Shown piece by piece: positions 50,100 through 60,656 of a stretch of 64,000 nucleotides of DNA. Numbering within the stretch: the first letter of the stretch is position 1; each line of letters begins with the position of its first letter. The notes beneath the pieces were generated by a model. It had not been told where the DNA came from and searched no databases. It worked only from the letters and a program-made list of their open reading frames with translations. Both the position numbers and the translations under genes were made by a program. This stretch comes from Amycolatopsis mongoliensis (lineage in GTDB: Bacteria > Actinomycetota > Actinomycetes > Mycobacteriales > Pseudonocardiaceae): positions 1,674,001 to 1,738,000 of the forward strand of contig NZ_CP127295.1 of the NCBI RefSeq assembly GCF_030285665.1, in the 5' to 3' direction.

Positions 50100-51005
50100 G
50101 TGGCGAAGAACAGCGGGGGCGGCTGCCTCGTCGTGGTACTCGTGGTCGGGCTCCTGGCGTTCGGGTACTACAAGTGGCACCACGGATCTTCGTCGGCGCC
50201 GCCGGACACCGGCGCGGACACCGGGGGCGGCACCGGCCGCTACGTCGCGCTGGGCGACTCCTACACGTCGTCGCCGCACAACGGCCGGCGGGCCGGGACC
50301 CCGGCGGGCTGCGAGCGTTCCCTCGACAACTACCCCCACGTCCTCTCGGCGAAGCTGAAGCCCGCCGAGCTCGCCGACGTCAGCTGCAGCGGCGCGACGA
50401 CCGGGAACCTGACCGCCGCGCAGAAGACGCCGAACGGCACGAACCCGCCCCAGCTGGATGCGGTGAACGCGAAGACGACGCTGGTGACGCTCGGCATCGG
50501 CGGCAACGACGTCGGCTTCATCTCCCTGGCGTCGTCCTGCGCGACGGCGCACCGGTCCGGGTCGCCGTGCAAGGACCGGCTGACCGCGGGCGGGCACGAC
50601 CAGCTCGCCGAGCGGATCGACGCGACCGCGCCGAAGGTGGGCGCGGTGCTGGACCGGATCCACGTAAAGGCCCCGGAGGCGAAGGTGGTCGTCGTGGGCT
50701 ACCCGACGGTGCTGCCCGACGGCGACGGCTGCTGGCCGGTCCTCCCGGTGGGCGCCGGCGACGTCGACTACTTCCGCGGCGCGCTCGGCAAGCTGAACAA
50801 GATGCTCGAAGACCAGGCCGACGCCCACCACGCCGGCTACGCGGACACGGCCACGCCCAGCAAGGGACACGACGTCTGCTCGGCGTCCGACACACGCTGG
50901 GTGGAGGGGCTGATACCCACCTCGCCCACCGCGCCGCTGCACCCCAACGCCCGCGGGGCGCAGGGCATGGCCGACGCCGTGCTGGGCGTCCTGAAGCTGC
51001 CCTAG
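50100..51005 (+). CDS. Membrane-anchored SGNH/GDSL esterase or lipase
   Basis: A GTG at 50100 gives 301 aa. A transmembrane or uncleaved signal segment (CLVVVLVVGLLAFGYYKW, residues about 9-26) precedes the hydrolase domain. SGNH blocks: GDSYTSSP (Ser54), SCSGATTGN (oxyanion Gly), GIGGNDVGF (Asn) and LHPNARGAQ (His). The layout recalls the Streptomyces SEST-type esterases, with six Cys that may pair. It should act outside the membrane on lipid or ester substrates. It ends overlapping the convergent HadB-like gene by 4 bp. Confidence 0.87.
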   Translation: MAKNSGGGCLVVVLVVGLLAFGYYKWHHGSSSAPPDTGADTGGGTGRYVALGDSYTSSPHNGRRAGTPAGCERSLDNYPHVLSAKLKPAELADVSCSGATTGNLTAAQKTPNGTNPPQLDAVNAKTTLVTLGIGGNDVGFISLASSCATAHRSGSPCKDRLTAGGHDQLAERIDATAPKVGAVLDRIHVKAPEAKVVVVGYPTVLPDGDGCWPVLPVGAGDVDYFRGALGKLNKMLEDQADAHHAGYADTATPSKGHDVCSASDTRWVEGLIPTSPTAPLHPNARGAQGMADAVLGVLKLP

Positions 51006-51400
51006 ACGCGGACCAGGGCCTGCGGCTTGCCCAGCACGGTCTTGCCGTCGAACTTGGCCACCAGGTCGATGCGCGCGGTGCCGTCGTCGTTCACCACGGC
51101 GACCTTGCCGCTGAACTCCACCAGGGCGCCCTCGGGCGTGTTCGGCACCACCACCGGCCGCGTGAAGCGCGCGCTCAGGTCGACCAGGCGGGCGGGATCG
51201 CCGAGCCAGTCGGTGACCACGCGGCCGGCCAGCGCCATCGTCAGCATGCCGTGCGCGATGACGTCCGGGAGGCCGACCTCCTTGGCGAACGCCTCGTTCC
51301 AGTGGATCGGGTTGAAGTCCAGCGACGCCCCGGCGTAGCGGACGAGCTGGTCGCGCGTCACCCGGACCTCGATGGCGGGCAGTTCGTCGCCGACGTTCAC
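51002..51400 (-). CDS. MaoC-like (R)-hydratase, HadB-like subunit
   Basis: A 132-aa hotdog-fold protein. The catalytic hydratase-2 motif is complete: ASLDFNPIHWNEAFAKEVGL (Asp28 and His33) followed by DVIAHGMLTMALAGRVVTDW. In mycobacteria the matching gene hadB encodes the catalytic subunit of the mycolic-acid (3R)-hydroxyacyl-ACP dehydratase at the same position behind rpmG. It overlaps the HadA-like gene by 4 nt. Confidence 0.88.
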   Translation of the reverse strand: MNVGDELPAIEVRVTRDQLVRYAGASLDFNPIHWNEAFAKEVGLPDVIAHGMLTMALAGRVVTDWLGDPARLVDLSARFTRPVVVPNTPEGALVEFSGKVAVVNDDGTARIDLVAKFDGKTVLGKPQALVRV

Positions 51401-51846
51401 GCGTCCTCCCCCCGGACCACCAGCTGGGCCCGCGTAGTGGCGATGTGCTCGCCGTCGCCGTCGGCGATCTCAGCGCGCAGGTTGATGAAGTCGTTGCCCG
51501 CGCGGGCCATGATCTTGTCGATGTGGGTGGTGAGCAGCAGCCGGTCGCCGACGCGCACCGGGCGGCTGTAGCTGAACTGCTGGTCGCCGTGGACCATCCG
51601 CGAGTAGTCGAGCCCGAGTTCCGGGTCGGTGACGATCGCGTTGATGGCGGCGAGGTTGACGATCGTGATGAACGTCGGCGGGGCGATGACGTCCGGGTGC
51701 CCGGCGGTGCGGGCCGCCTCGGGGTCGCGGTAGACCGGGTTCGCGTCGCCGATCGCGTCGGCGAACTCCCGGATCTTCTCCCGGCTCACTTCGTAGCTGG
51801 TCTGCGGCGGGTAAACCCGCCCGGTGAACGACTCGTCCAAGGGCAC
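51397..51846 (-). CDS. MaoC-like dehydratase, HadA-like non-catalytic subunit
   Basis: A 149-aa hotdog-fold protein starting MPLDESFTGRVYPPQTSYEV, with the MaoC N-terminal-type domain (IREFADAIGDANPVYRDPEA, PPTFITIVNL, and YSRMVHGDQQFSYSRPVRVG). It lacks the D-x4-H hydratase pair and likely binds the acyl chain as partner of the HadB-like subunit. A GTG is used; no strong ribosome site is seen. Only two Had-like genes are present; no hadC follows. Confidence 0.85.
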   Translation of the reverse strand: MPLDESFTGRVYPPQTSYEVSREKIREFADAIGDANPVYRDPEAARTAGHPDVIAPPTFITIVNLAAINAIVTDPELGLDYSRMVHGDQQFSYSRPVRVGDRLLLTTHIDKIMARAGNDFINLRAEIADGDGEHIATTRAQLVVRGEDA

Positions 51847-51867
51847 CCGGAGAGGCTACCAACAGCA

Positions 51868-51901
51868 GAAGAGCCGCCCCGGTGGTCCGGGGCGGCTCTT
51901 C
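51868..51901 (-). terminator. Terminator between rpmG and the HadA-like gene
   Basis: A perfect 15-bp stem (arms 51868-51882 and 51887-51901) with a TGGT loop lies 24 bp past the rpmG stop. It is followed by only short T tracts (CTGCTGTTGG), so it may be partial, and the dehydratase genes would then depend on readthrough or their own promoter. Confidence 0.7.
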
Positions 51902-51924
51902 GAAGCTGGTGCGAACGCGCTACG

Positions 51925-52089
51925 TCAGCGGGTTTCCTTGTGCGTCCGGTGCGTACCGCAGTTCGGGCAGAACTTCTTCATCTCCAGGCGATCCGGGTTG
52001 TTGCGCCGGTTCTTCTTGGTGATGTAGTTGCGGTGCTTGCACTCTTCGCACGCCAGCGTGATCTTGGGTCGCACGTCGGTGGCAGCCAC
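51925..52089 (-). CDS. rpmG: 50S ribosomal protein L33
   Basis: A GTG at 52089 with AGAGAAGGAAA upstream gives 54 aa: [20 protein letters not shown], then [20 protein letters not shown] and [14 protein letters not shown]. All four zinc Cys (CEEC, CPNC) are present, so it is the zinc-binding (C+) form; zinc-free paralogues, usually Zur-controlled, were not seen. A longer in-frame upstream part is spurious. It lies directly after tRNA-Met. Confidence 0.95.
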   Translation of the reverse strand: MAATDVRPKITLACEECKHRNYITKKNRRNNPDRLEMKKFCPNCGTHRTHKETR

Positions 52090-52140
52090 AGCGTTTCCTT
52101 CTCTCTCAGGTCCCGGGGGCCAGCCCCAGTCGTTACCGCG

Positions 52141-52213
52141 TAGCGGTGGCCGGACTTGAACCGGCGACACAGCGATTATGAGCCGCTTGCTCTGCCAACT
52201 GAGCTACACCGCC
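52141..52213 (-). tRNA. tRNA-Met (anticodon CAT)
   Basis: A 73-nt cloverleaf: acceptor GGCGGTG with CACCGCT (one G-U pair) and discriminator A, D arm TAGCTCAGTTGGCAGAGCA, anticodon stem AGCGG-TCGCT around CTCATAA (anticodon CAT), T loop TTCAAGT. The first pair is G-U, not the mismatch of an initiator, so it is probably the elongator. CCA is not encoded. Confidence 0.95.
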
Positions 52214-52263
52214 CTTACATGACCCAAGCCGCGACACGCAGGCGTGACGCGGCTGAGGTCGTG

Positions 52264-52336
52264 AGCCCCTTTACGGAATCGAACCGTAGACCTTCTCCTT
52301 ACCATGGAGACGCTCTGCCGACTGAGCTAAAGGGGC
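52264..52336 (-). tRNA. tRNA-Thr (anticodon GGT)
   Basis: A 73-nt cloverleaf: acceptor GCCCCTT with AAGGGGC, discriminator T, D arm TAGCTCAGTCGGCAGAGCG, anticodon stem TCTCC-GGAGA around ATGGTAA (anticodon GGT), T loop TTCGATT. CCA is not encoded. It is first in the tRNA-Thr, tRNA-Met, rpmG unit, with 50 bp to tRNA-Met containing a short hairpin. Confidence 0.95.
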
Positions 52337-52416
52337 CTTGCCTCTCGCGAGGACTTCGAAAGATTACCAACCCCCGTCACCCGCCCGTGCAACCGGGGTC
52401 CTCAAAAAGCAAAACC

Positions 52417-55062
52417 TCAGGTCAGCAGGGTCAGCACGGTCTCGGAGTGGCGTCCGGGAGACCGTGCCGTGCGGGCCTGCAGCCACGCCTCCAGGCGGTC
52501 CTCCGGCAGCGGCCGCGAGATCAGGTAGCCCTGCGCGACGTCACAGCCCATCGCCTCGAGCTGGTCGCGCGCGACGTCCTCTTCGACGCCCTCGGCGACC
52601 ACCGTCAGCCCGAGCGAGTGCCCCAGCTCGACGATCGACCGCACCACCGCGAGGTCGCCGAGGTCGGTGCCCATGCCGAGGACGAAGCTCTTGTCGATCT
52701 TGACCTGGTCGACCGGCAGCTGCCGCAGGTAGGCCAGCGACGAGTAGCCGGTGCCGAAGTCGTCCACCGCCAGCGTGATGCCCAGCGAGTGCAGCTCGCG
52801 CAGGATCGGCAGCGCCTTCTGCGGGTCCGACATCACGCCGGACTCGGTGAGCTCGAACGTCAGCAGCTCCGGCGGGATGCCGACGCGCTCCAGCTCGCGG
52901 GCCACCTTGTTCGGGAAGTCCTCGTCGGCCAGGTTGCGCACCGACAGGTTGACCGCCACCGAGATCCGCAGGCCCTCGTCGAGCCACTTGCGGCAGCGCT
53001 TCAGGGCTTCACCGAGCACGAACGACGTCAGCACGCCGATCAGGCCGGCCGCCTCGATGGCCGGGACGAACTCGTCCGGGCCGAGCCTGCCGAACTCCGG
53101 GTGCACCCAGCGGACCAGCGCCTCGACGCCCTGCACCTGGCGGTTCGGCAGGGTGATCTTCGGCTGGTAGTGCACGCTGACCTGACCGTCCTCCAGGGAC
53201 TGCCGGAACTGCGTGACCATCTGGAAGCGGCGCAGGAAGATCTGGCCCATGCTCGGCACGTAGCCGCGGACCTCTTCGCCGCCCTTCGTCGCGCGCACGG
53301 CGACGTCGGCGCGCTGCAGCAGGCCTTCGATGTCGACGACGTCGCCGGACTCCTCGGGCGTCGTCGTCGCGTAGCCGATCATCGCGTTCGCCTCGACCGA
53401 AAGCCGGTCGACCGGGTACGGCGCGGAAAGCTCTTCGCGCAGCCGTTCCGCCGCGGTGTGGGCGTCTTCGGGCGGGCAGCCGACGAGCAGGGCCGCGAAC
53501 GACGCGCCTTCGAGGCGGGCCAGCGGGACGTCGGGGCCGAGCGCGTCGCGGATGCGGCGGCCGGCGGCGATCACCATCCGGTCGGCCCACGCGTAGCCCA
53601 GCGCGTCGCTGACCGTCGAAAAGACGTCGAGGTCGATCCGCAGCACCACGGCGTTCGCGAAGTCCCGCAACGGTTCCTTCGCCACCTGCCGGAAGCCCGG
53701 CCGGTTGAGGTGCCCGGTGAGCGGGTCGTGGTAGGCGTCGTGGCGCAGGGTCGCGAGCAGCCGCCGGTTGTCCAGCGACGTCGCGAGGTGGCTGGCCATC
53801 GTGCCGAGCAGCTGGACGTCGTACTTGCCGAAGCCGCGCCAGCGGGACAGCCGGTCGTGCGCCTCGACGACGCCCAGCAGCTGGTTCGCGCTGCGCAGCG
53901 GGACGACGAGCGCCTCCTGCGCGCCGCGGTCGAGCAGCGCCGCGCGGACGTCGGGGTTGGCCTCGGTGATCCGGAAGTGCCGGACGTGCGCGCCGGGCAG
54001 GCGCAGCAGCGGGTCGTCGGCGGCCGGGTCGGCGGGCGGCAGGTCGTCACCGGCGACGACCACCCGCATCGTGTCCTTCGGTTCGAGCCGCAGCCGCAGC
54101 ACGACGCGGCCCGCCGCCAGCTGGTCCTTGATGCGCTCGGCGATCGTGGCCCATTCGCGGACGTCGACGCCGCCGACGAGCTCGTCGGCCCGGCTGGCCG
54201 GGCGCGCCGCCGCCTGCTGGCCGGAGCGGGCCACCATCAGGCTGACGTCCGAGAGCGCCTCCATGTCCCGCTGCTCGCGCAGCAGGTCGGAGTAGGCCCA
54301 GTACAGCGCGGTCAGGCCGAGGAACACGGCGAGCACCAGCGGCCACGCCTTGGGCGTGTTCGAGATGACGAGGTAGCCGGACAGGCCGACGGACGCGTTG
54401 ACGAAGCCGACGACCAGGATCCGCGCGGTGAGCCGGATCGCGGTGCTGACCCGCATGCGGCGCCGCAGGACGCGGACCGCGGCCAGCGCGAGCAGCGTGC
54501 TCACCAGCGGCGCGGTGAGCGTGCCGGCCAGCGCGGCGACCCACGGGATCTTGTCGCCGACACCCGCGCCGACGGCGTACTTGACGAGCCCGGCGACCGC
54601 GAAGGCGCCGGTGATCTCGAGCAGGAACGCGCCCGCGTTGTAGAGGACGCGGCCGGCGACCTTGCGCGCGAGCAGCGTGCCGATGCCGGCGACCAGGTGC
54701 GCGGCCAGCACGACCTCGAACGGCGCGACGAAGAACCCGATGACGAGCGGGATCTCGGTGAAGGAGATGGTCCACGAGATACCGCTGCGGACGTCGACGT
54801 TGATGCCGAGCTGTTCGGCGAGCAGGAACGCGACCGCGAGCACCGGCCCGATCCACAGCAGCCGGCTGTCCCAGTCGAACGGCAGCCAGGACCCGACGGC
54901 GAACGCGGCGGCGAGCCCGATGCTCAGGACGGCGAAGGTGTACGCGCGGAACCGGCGCTCGTCGGTGCGGGCCTCGGCGGACTGGGGAGGTGCCCCGGAA
55001 GCGGCTCCCGGCCCGGGCTGCGCCTGTGCGACGGCGTCGCCGTGGGCGTTGGTGTCCGGCAT
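52417..55062 (-). CDS. Membrane GGDEF-EAL protein, probable c-di-GMP phosphodiesterase
   Basis: From the ATG at 55062 (GGAGGGAAGG site) the product is 881 aa. Residues about 40-265 hold seven to eight transmembrane helices (FAVLSIGLAAAFAVGSWLPF onward). A GAF-like part follows (EALVVPLRSANQLLGVVEAH), then a GGDEF domain whose signature is degenerate (EGASF at 518-522). The EAL domain is complete: EALVRW (647-652), NLSVRNL, ELTESGVM, DDFGTGYSSL (Asp767-Asp768), KIDKSFV, EGVE and QGYLIS. It should hydrolyse c-di-GMP and sense something with the N-terminus; the GGDEF may only bind GTP. Confidence 0.92.
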   Translation of the reverse strand: MPDTNAHGDAVAQAQPGPGAASGAPPQSAEARTDERRFRAYTFAVLSIGLAAAFAVGSWLPFDWDSRLLWIGPVLAVAFLLAEQLGINVDVRSGISWTISFTEIPLVIGFFVAPFEVVLAAHLVAGIGTLLARKVAGRVLYNAGAFLLEITGAFAVAGLVKYAVGAGVGDKIPWVAALAGTLTAPLVSTLLALAAVRVLRRRMRVSTAIRLTARILVVGFVNASVGLSGYLVISNTPKAWPLVLAVFLGLTALYWAYSDLLREQRDMEALSDVSLMVARSGQQAAARPASRADELVGGVDVREWATIAERIKDQLAAGRVVLRLRLEPKDTMRVVVAGDDLPPADPAADDPLLRLPGAHVRHFRITEANPDVRAALLDRGAQEALVVPLRSANQLLGVVEAHDRLSRWRGFGKYDVQLLGTMASHLATSLDNRRLLATLRHDAYHDPLTGHLNRPGFRQVAKEPLRDFANAVVLRIDLDVFSTVSDALGYAWADRMVIAAGRRIRDALGPDVPLARLEGASFAALLVGCPPEDAHTAAERLREELSAPYPVDRLSVEANAMIGYATTTPEESGDVVDIEGLLQRADVAVRATKGGEEVRGYVPSMGQIFLRRFQMVTQFRQSLEDGQVSVHYQPKITLPNRQVQGVEALVRWVHPEFGRLGPDEFVPAIEAAGLIGVLTSFVLGEALKRCRKWLDEGLRISVAVNLSVRNLADEDFPNKVARELERVGIPPELLTFELTESGVMSDPQKALPILRELHSLGITLAVDDFGTGYSSLAYLRQLPVDQVKIDKSFVLGMGTDLGDLAVVRSIVELGHSLGLTVVAEGVEEDVARDQLEAMGCDVAQGYLISRPLPEDRLEAWLQARTARSPGRHSETVLTLLT

Positions 55063-55327
55063 CCGACCTTCCCTCCCGGCTTGTCCACCGGTGCTGATCC
55101 GTGACTTCGGGTGTGGACAAGGGCCATACCGTACCCCGTAGGGCGTACCCGCGTCCCTTTCGAGACAGTAGGAGATCACCCCAGGGTTAACAATGCCTCG
55201 ATGGCGCTGACCTGCGTGGACCAAGGGGTGAAACCTTGTGGCACTCGGGGCCCTACCCCGGACCGGGGGTCCGGTGGCCGAAGCAGGGGTGGTTCTCTGC
55301 GCACGGCGTCCCGCGTAGCGCTTCAAT

Positions 55328-56272
55328 ATGCCCATGCACAGCGACGTGATTGCCACCGAACACGCGGCCCGGCTCGCGGCGGTGGATTCCCTGCTCCCCG
55401 GTTCTTCCCCCTTCGAAGCAGCCGAAAGCGCGGTGGTGCTGGAGGTGGCGACGCCCGACTCGGCGGCGTCCGGCCTCGCCTCGCGCATCCAGGTCGACCA
55501 GGGCGCTCCCAACGCGCCGTGGCGGGCGCTGACCGAGCACCGCCTCGACCTCCAGCTGGCCGGCCCGCAGCCCGCGGCGGCCCTCGACGCCCTCCTCACC
55601 CGATGGGATGAACATCTGCGCGCGGTCGCCGAGCGCGGCGACACCGAGACCGCGGCGATCGTCCCCCGCGCCAGCCGGGACGCCGCCGGCACGCGGGAAA
55701 TGCTGCACCACGGGTTCGCGCCGCTGCGCGTGATCGCGGTCCGCCCGGCCGAGCGGATGGTCCCGGCGGGCCCGCGCGGCACGCCCGGCGTCAAGATCCG
55801 CCGCGCCGAGCCCGGCGACCTCGAAACCGTCGTCTCGCTGGGGCTCGAGCTGCACTCCTTCGACGCGCAGTACGGCACGGTCAACCTGCGCCAGGGCGTC
55901 GAGGACATCATGGCCAAGGACCTGGCCGAACAGCTGAACCGCCCGGAGCCTCCGTTGTGGATCGCCGAGCTGTACGGCCGTCCGCTCGGCATGGTGAACG
56001 TCCAGCACCCCGGGGAGACCGGCTGGATCAGCGACCGCGTCGCGGCGGGGCGCGTCGGCTACCTGTCGTCGCTGGCCGTCGCGAAGGAGGCGCGGTCGTC
56101 CGGTGTCGGTACCGCGCTGGCCACCCACGCCCACCACGTCCTCGACGAGGAGGGCGCGGACGTCGTCCTCCTGCACCACGCGGCGGCGAACCCGCTGTCG
56201 ACGCCGTTCTGGTACGCGCAGGGGTACCGCCCGCTGTGGACGTACTGGCAGCGTCGACCAGCCGTTCGGTGA
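55328..56272 (+). CDS. Large GNAT-family acetyltransferase
   Basis: A 314-aa protein. The C-terminal GNAT domain (from about residue 148) shows VGYLSSLAVAKEARSSGVGT (pyrophosphate loop), LATHAHHVLDEEGADVVLLH and the ending STPFWYAQGYRPLWTYWQRR. The N-terminal 140 residues look like a weaker, degenerate GNAT repeat. Two ATG codons (55328, 55334) are close together and neither has a good ribosome site; GTG a few codons later is also possible. Acceptor unknown. Confidence 0.8.
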   Translation: MPMHSDVIATEHAARLAAVDSLLPGSSPFEAAESAVVLEVATPDSAASGLASRIQVDQGAPNAPWRALTEHRLDLQLAGPQPAAALDALLTRWDEHLRAVAERGDTETAAIVPRASRDAAGTREMLHHGFAPLRVIAVRPAERMVPAGPRGTPGVKIRRAEPGDLETVVSLGLELHSFDAQYGTVNLRQGVEDIMAKDLAEQLNRPEPPLWIAELYGRPLGMVNVQHPGETGWISDRVAAGRVGYLSSLAVAKEARSSGVGTALATHAHHVLDEEGADVVLLHHAAANPLSTPFWYAQGYRPLWTYWQRRPAVR

Positions 56273-56342
56273 ACGACTGGCGGATTACCCCTGGTCGACA
56301 GTCCTTATAGGCTGGCTCCCGGAGCAGCGAGGGGAGCCGGAC

Positions 56343-57197
56343 GTGACCAAGCAGCGGGATTCCGCGCCGAGAGCGCCCGAAGGCGTCGACACCGAGAAGC
56401 CGTCCGCGGCCCGGATCTACGACTGGTACCTGGGCGGCACGCAGAACTGGGCCGTGGACCGCGAGTTCGGCCGGCGCATGGAGCAGCAGTGGCCGCTGGT
56501 GCGCCCCGGGTCGAAGCAGAACCGCGAGTTCATGAACCGCGCGGTGCGGGCGGCGCTGCGGGCCGGGATCCGGCAGTTCATCGACCTCGGCTCCGGCGTC
56601 CCGACGGCCGGGAACGTGCACGAGGTCGTCGAGGCCGAGCTGCCCGAGGACCACGACGCGACGGTCGTGTACGTCGACTACGAGCCGGTCGCGGTCGCGC
56701 ACGCGACGCTGATCCTCGAAGAGGAGGCGGCGACGGACTGGGCGGGCATCGTCCAGGCCGACATGCGGGACGCGAAGGCCGTGCTGCGTGCCGAAGAGAC
56801 GAAGCGGCTCATCGACTTCTCGAAGCCGGTCTGCCTGATGATGATGGCGGTGCTGCACTTCGTCGGGCCCGACGACGACCCGATCGGCCTGCTGAAGGCG
56901 TACCGGGACAAGCTCGCGCCGGGCAGCTGGCTGGCGATCTCGCAGATGAGCGAGGGTGACGGGACCGGCAAGACCCTCGAGGGACTGCGCTGGTTCGTCG
57001 AGCAGTACCGGAAGACGAGCAACCCGGTGTGGCTGCGCGACCGCGAGGAGATCGAGCCCCTGTTCGGCGACTGGACCCTGCTGGAGCCGGGCATCGTGCA
57101 CCTGCCGGACTGGCGGCCCGACCGGAAGCTCAACGCGCTGGAGGCGGAGGCCCGTCCGTACGCGTGGTGCGGCATCGCGGAGAAACCCGGCGCATGA
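56343..57197 (+). CDS. SAM-dependent methyltransferase, DUF574 family (first copy)
   Basis: A GTG at 56343 gives 284 aa. Family hallmarks in order: KPSAARIYDWYLGGTQNWAV (about residues 20-39), QFIDLGSGVPTAGNVHE (SAM loop), VVYVDYEPVAVAHA (SAM ribose Asp/Glu), and SWLAISQM, ending in DWRPDRKLNALEAE. This S-adenosyl-methyltransferase group is abundant in actinomycetes, often with unknown substrates. Its stop overlaps the start of a second copy (ATGA). Confidence 0.9.
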   Translation: MTKQRDSAPRAPEGVDTEKPSAARIYDWYLGGTQNWAVDREFGRRMEQQWPLVRPGSKQNREFMNRAVRAALRAGIRQFIDLGSGVPTAGNVHEVVEAELPEDHDATVVYVDYEPVAVAHATLILEEEAATDWAGIVQADMRDAKAVLRAEETKRLIDFSKPVCLMMMAVLHFVGPDDDPIGLLKAYRDKLAPGSWLAISQMSEGDGTGKTLEGLRWFVEQYRKTSNPVWLRDREEIEPLFGDWTLLEPGIVHLPDWRPDRKLNALEAEARPYAWCGIAEKPGA

Positions 57198-58093
57198 GCC
57201 CGGAGAACACAGCGGCGCGAAGCGCCTCCATCGAGGGTGGTGGGGGCGTGGGAGGAGCCCCGATCGCCCCGGCCGGGGTGGACACCGACAAGCCGTCCGC
57301 GGCGCGGGTCTACGACTGGTACCTCGGCGGCAACCACCACTGGGCCGTCGACCGCGAGTTCGGCCGGCGCGTGGAGAAGGTGTGGCCGCTGATCCGGCCG
57401 ATCTCGCGGCAGAACCGGGCGTTCATGAACCGGGTGGTCTCGGCGGCGATGGACGCCGGCATCCGCCAGTTCGTCGACCTCGGCTCCGGCGTGCCGACGG
57501 CCGGCAACGTGCACGAGATCGTCCGCGACCTGCTGCCCGACGGCGAACGGGCCGCCGTGGTCTACGTCGACTACGAGCCGGTGGCGGCCGCGCATTCGCG
57601 GCTGATCCTGGAACGCGAGGGCGCGACGGACTGGGCGGGGCTGGTCGAGCGGGACATCCGGCGGCCGAAGGAGATCTTCGCCGACCCGGTGACGTCGTCG
57701 CTCATCGACTGGTCGCGCCCGGTGTGCCTGCTGATGATCACGGTGATGCACTTCGTCGGGCCGTCCGACGATCCGGACGGGCTGATGGCGACGTACCGGT
57801 CGAAGCTCGCGCCGGGCAGCTGGCTGGCGTTGACGCACGGCACGTGCCGCGACGACGCGCCGCCGGAGCGCGCCGCAGAGGTGAAGCGGTTCATCGACGC
57901 CTACCGCGACACGTCGAACCCGGCGTGGCTGCGGTCGGCCGAGGAGCTGCTCCCCTGGTTCGGCGGCTGGCCGCTGCTGCCGCCGGGGATGACGTCATTG
58001 CCGGACTGGCGTCCCGACGAGCGTCCGAACGTGATCGACCTCGAGACCCGGCCCTTCGCCTGGTGTGCCGTCGCGCGCCGACCAAGCCTCTGA
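57194..58093 (+). CDS. SAM-dependent methyltransferase, DUF574 family (second copy)
   Basis: A 299-aa paralogue of the previous gene, clearly a tandem duplication: the same KPSAARVYDWYLGGNHHWAV, FVDLGSGVPTAGNVHEIVRD and VVYVDYEPVAAAH motifs. Its N-terminus carries a Gly-rich stretch (EGGGGVGGAP) that the first copy lacks, and the C-terminal part is diverged. The 4-nt ATGA overlap means both proteins are made together. Confidence 0.9.
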   Translation: MSPENTAARSASIEGGGGVGGAPIAPAGVDTDKPSAARVYDWYLGGNHHWAVDREFGRRVEKVWPLIRPISRQNRAFMNRVVSAAMDAGIRQFVDLGSGVPTAGNVHEIVRDLLPDGERAAVVYVDYEPVAAAHSRLILEREGATDWAGLVERDIRRPKEIFADPVTSSLIDWSRPVCLLMITVMHFVGPSDDPDGLMATYRSKLAPGSWLALTHGTCRDDAPPERAAEVKRFIDAYRDTSNPAWLRSAEELLPWFGGWPLLPPGMTSLPDWRPDERPNVIDLETRPFAWCAVARRPSL

Positions 58094-58156
58094 CCTGCAC
58101 TTTCTTTCTTCGCTGTGGGCGAACGCACTCCTGGAAACAAACACACCCATCGGAGA

Positions 58157-58177
58157 GTTGAGCTAGGCAGACTCAAC
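58157..58177 (+). promoter_or_regulatory. HAIR-type HspR operator upstream of lon
   Basis: An inverted repeat GTTGAGC-N7-ACTCAAC lies 16 bp before the lon start. It closely matches the HAIR element (CTTGAGT-N7-ACTCAAG) bound by the repressor HspR in Streptomyces, where lon belongs to the HspR regulon. Five of seven bases agree in the left arm and six of seven in the right. Confidence 0.8.
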
Positions 58178-58193
58178 TACACGAGGAGTGCAC

Positions 58194-60596
<2,403 letters not shown>

Positions 60597-60614
60597 CCCC
60601 GAACGCCGCCGCTG

Positions 60615-60654
60615 AACGGCCGGTTTCCCTCTCCCCCAAGGGAAACCGGCCGTT
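60615..60654. terminator. Bidirectional terminator between lon and the LacI-family gene
   Basis: A perfect 16-bp stem (arms 60615-60630 and 60639-60654) with an 8-nt C-rich loop separates the convergent genes. Short T tracts flank both sides. Confidence 0.85.
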
Positions 60655-60656
60655 TC

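Noticed and set aside
52214-52263. Short hairpin between tRNA-Met and tRNA-Thr as an additional RNA gene
   Set aside because: Only about 50 bp with a loose 7-bp stem; it is a spacer, most likely part of the tRNA precursor.
55253-56179. Minus-strand frame of about 300 codons opposite the GNAT gene
   Set aside because: No domain, no ribosome site and composition typical of a shadow frame.
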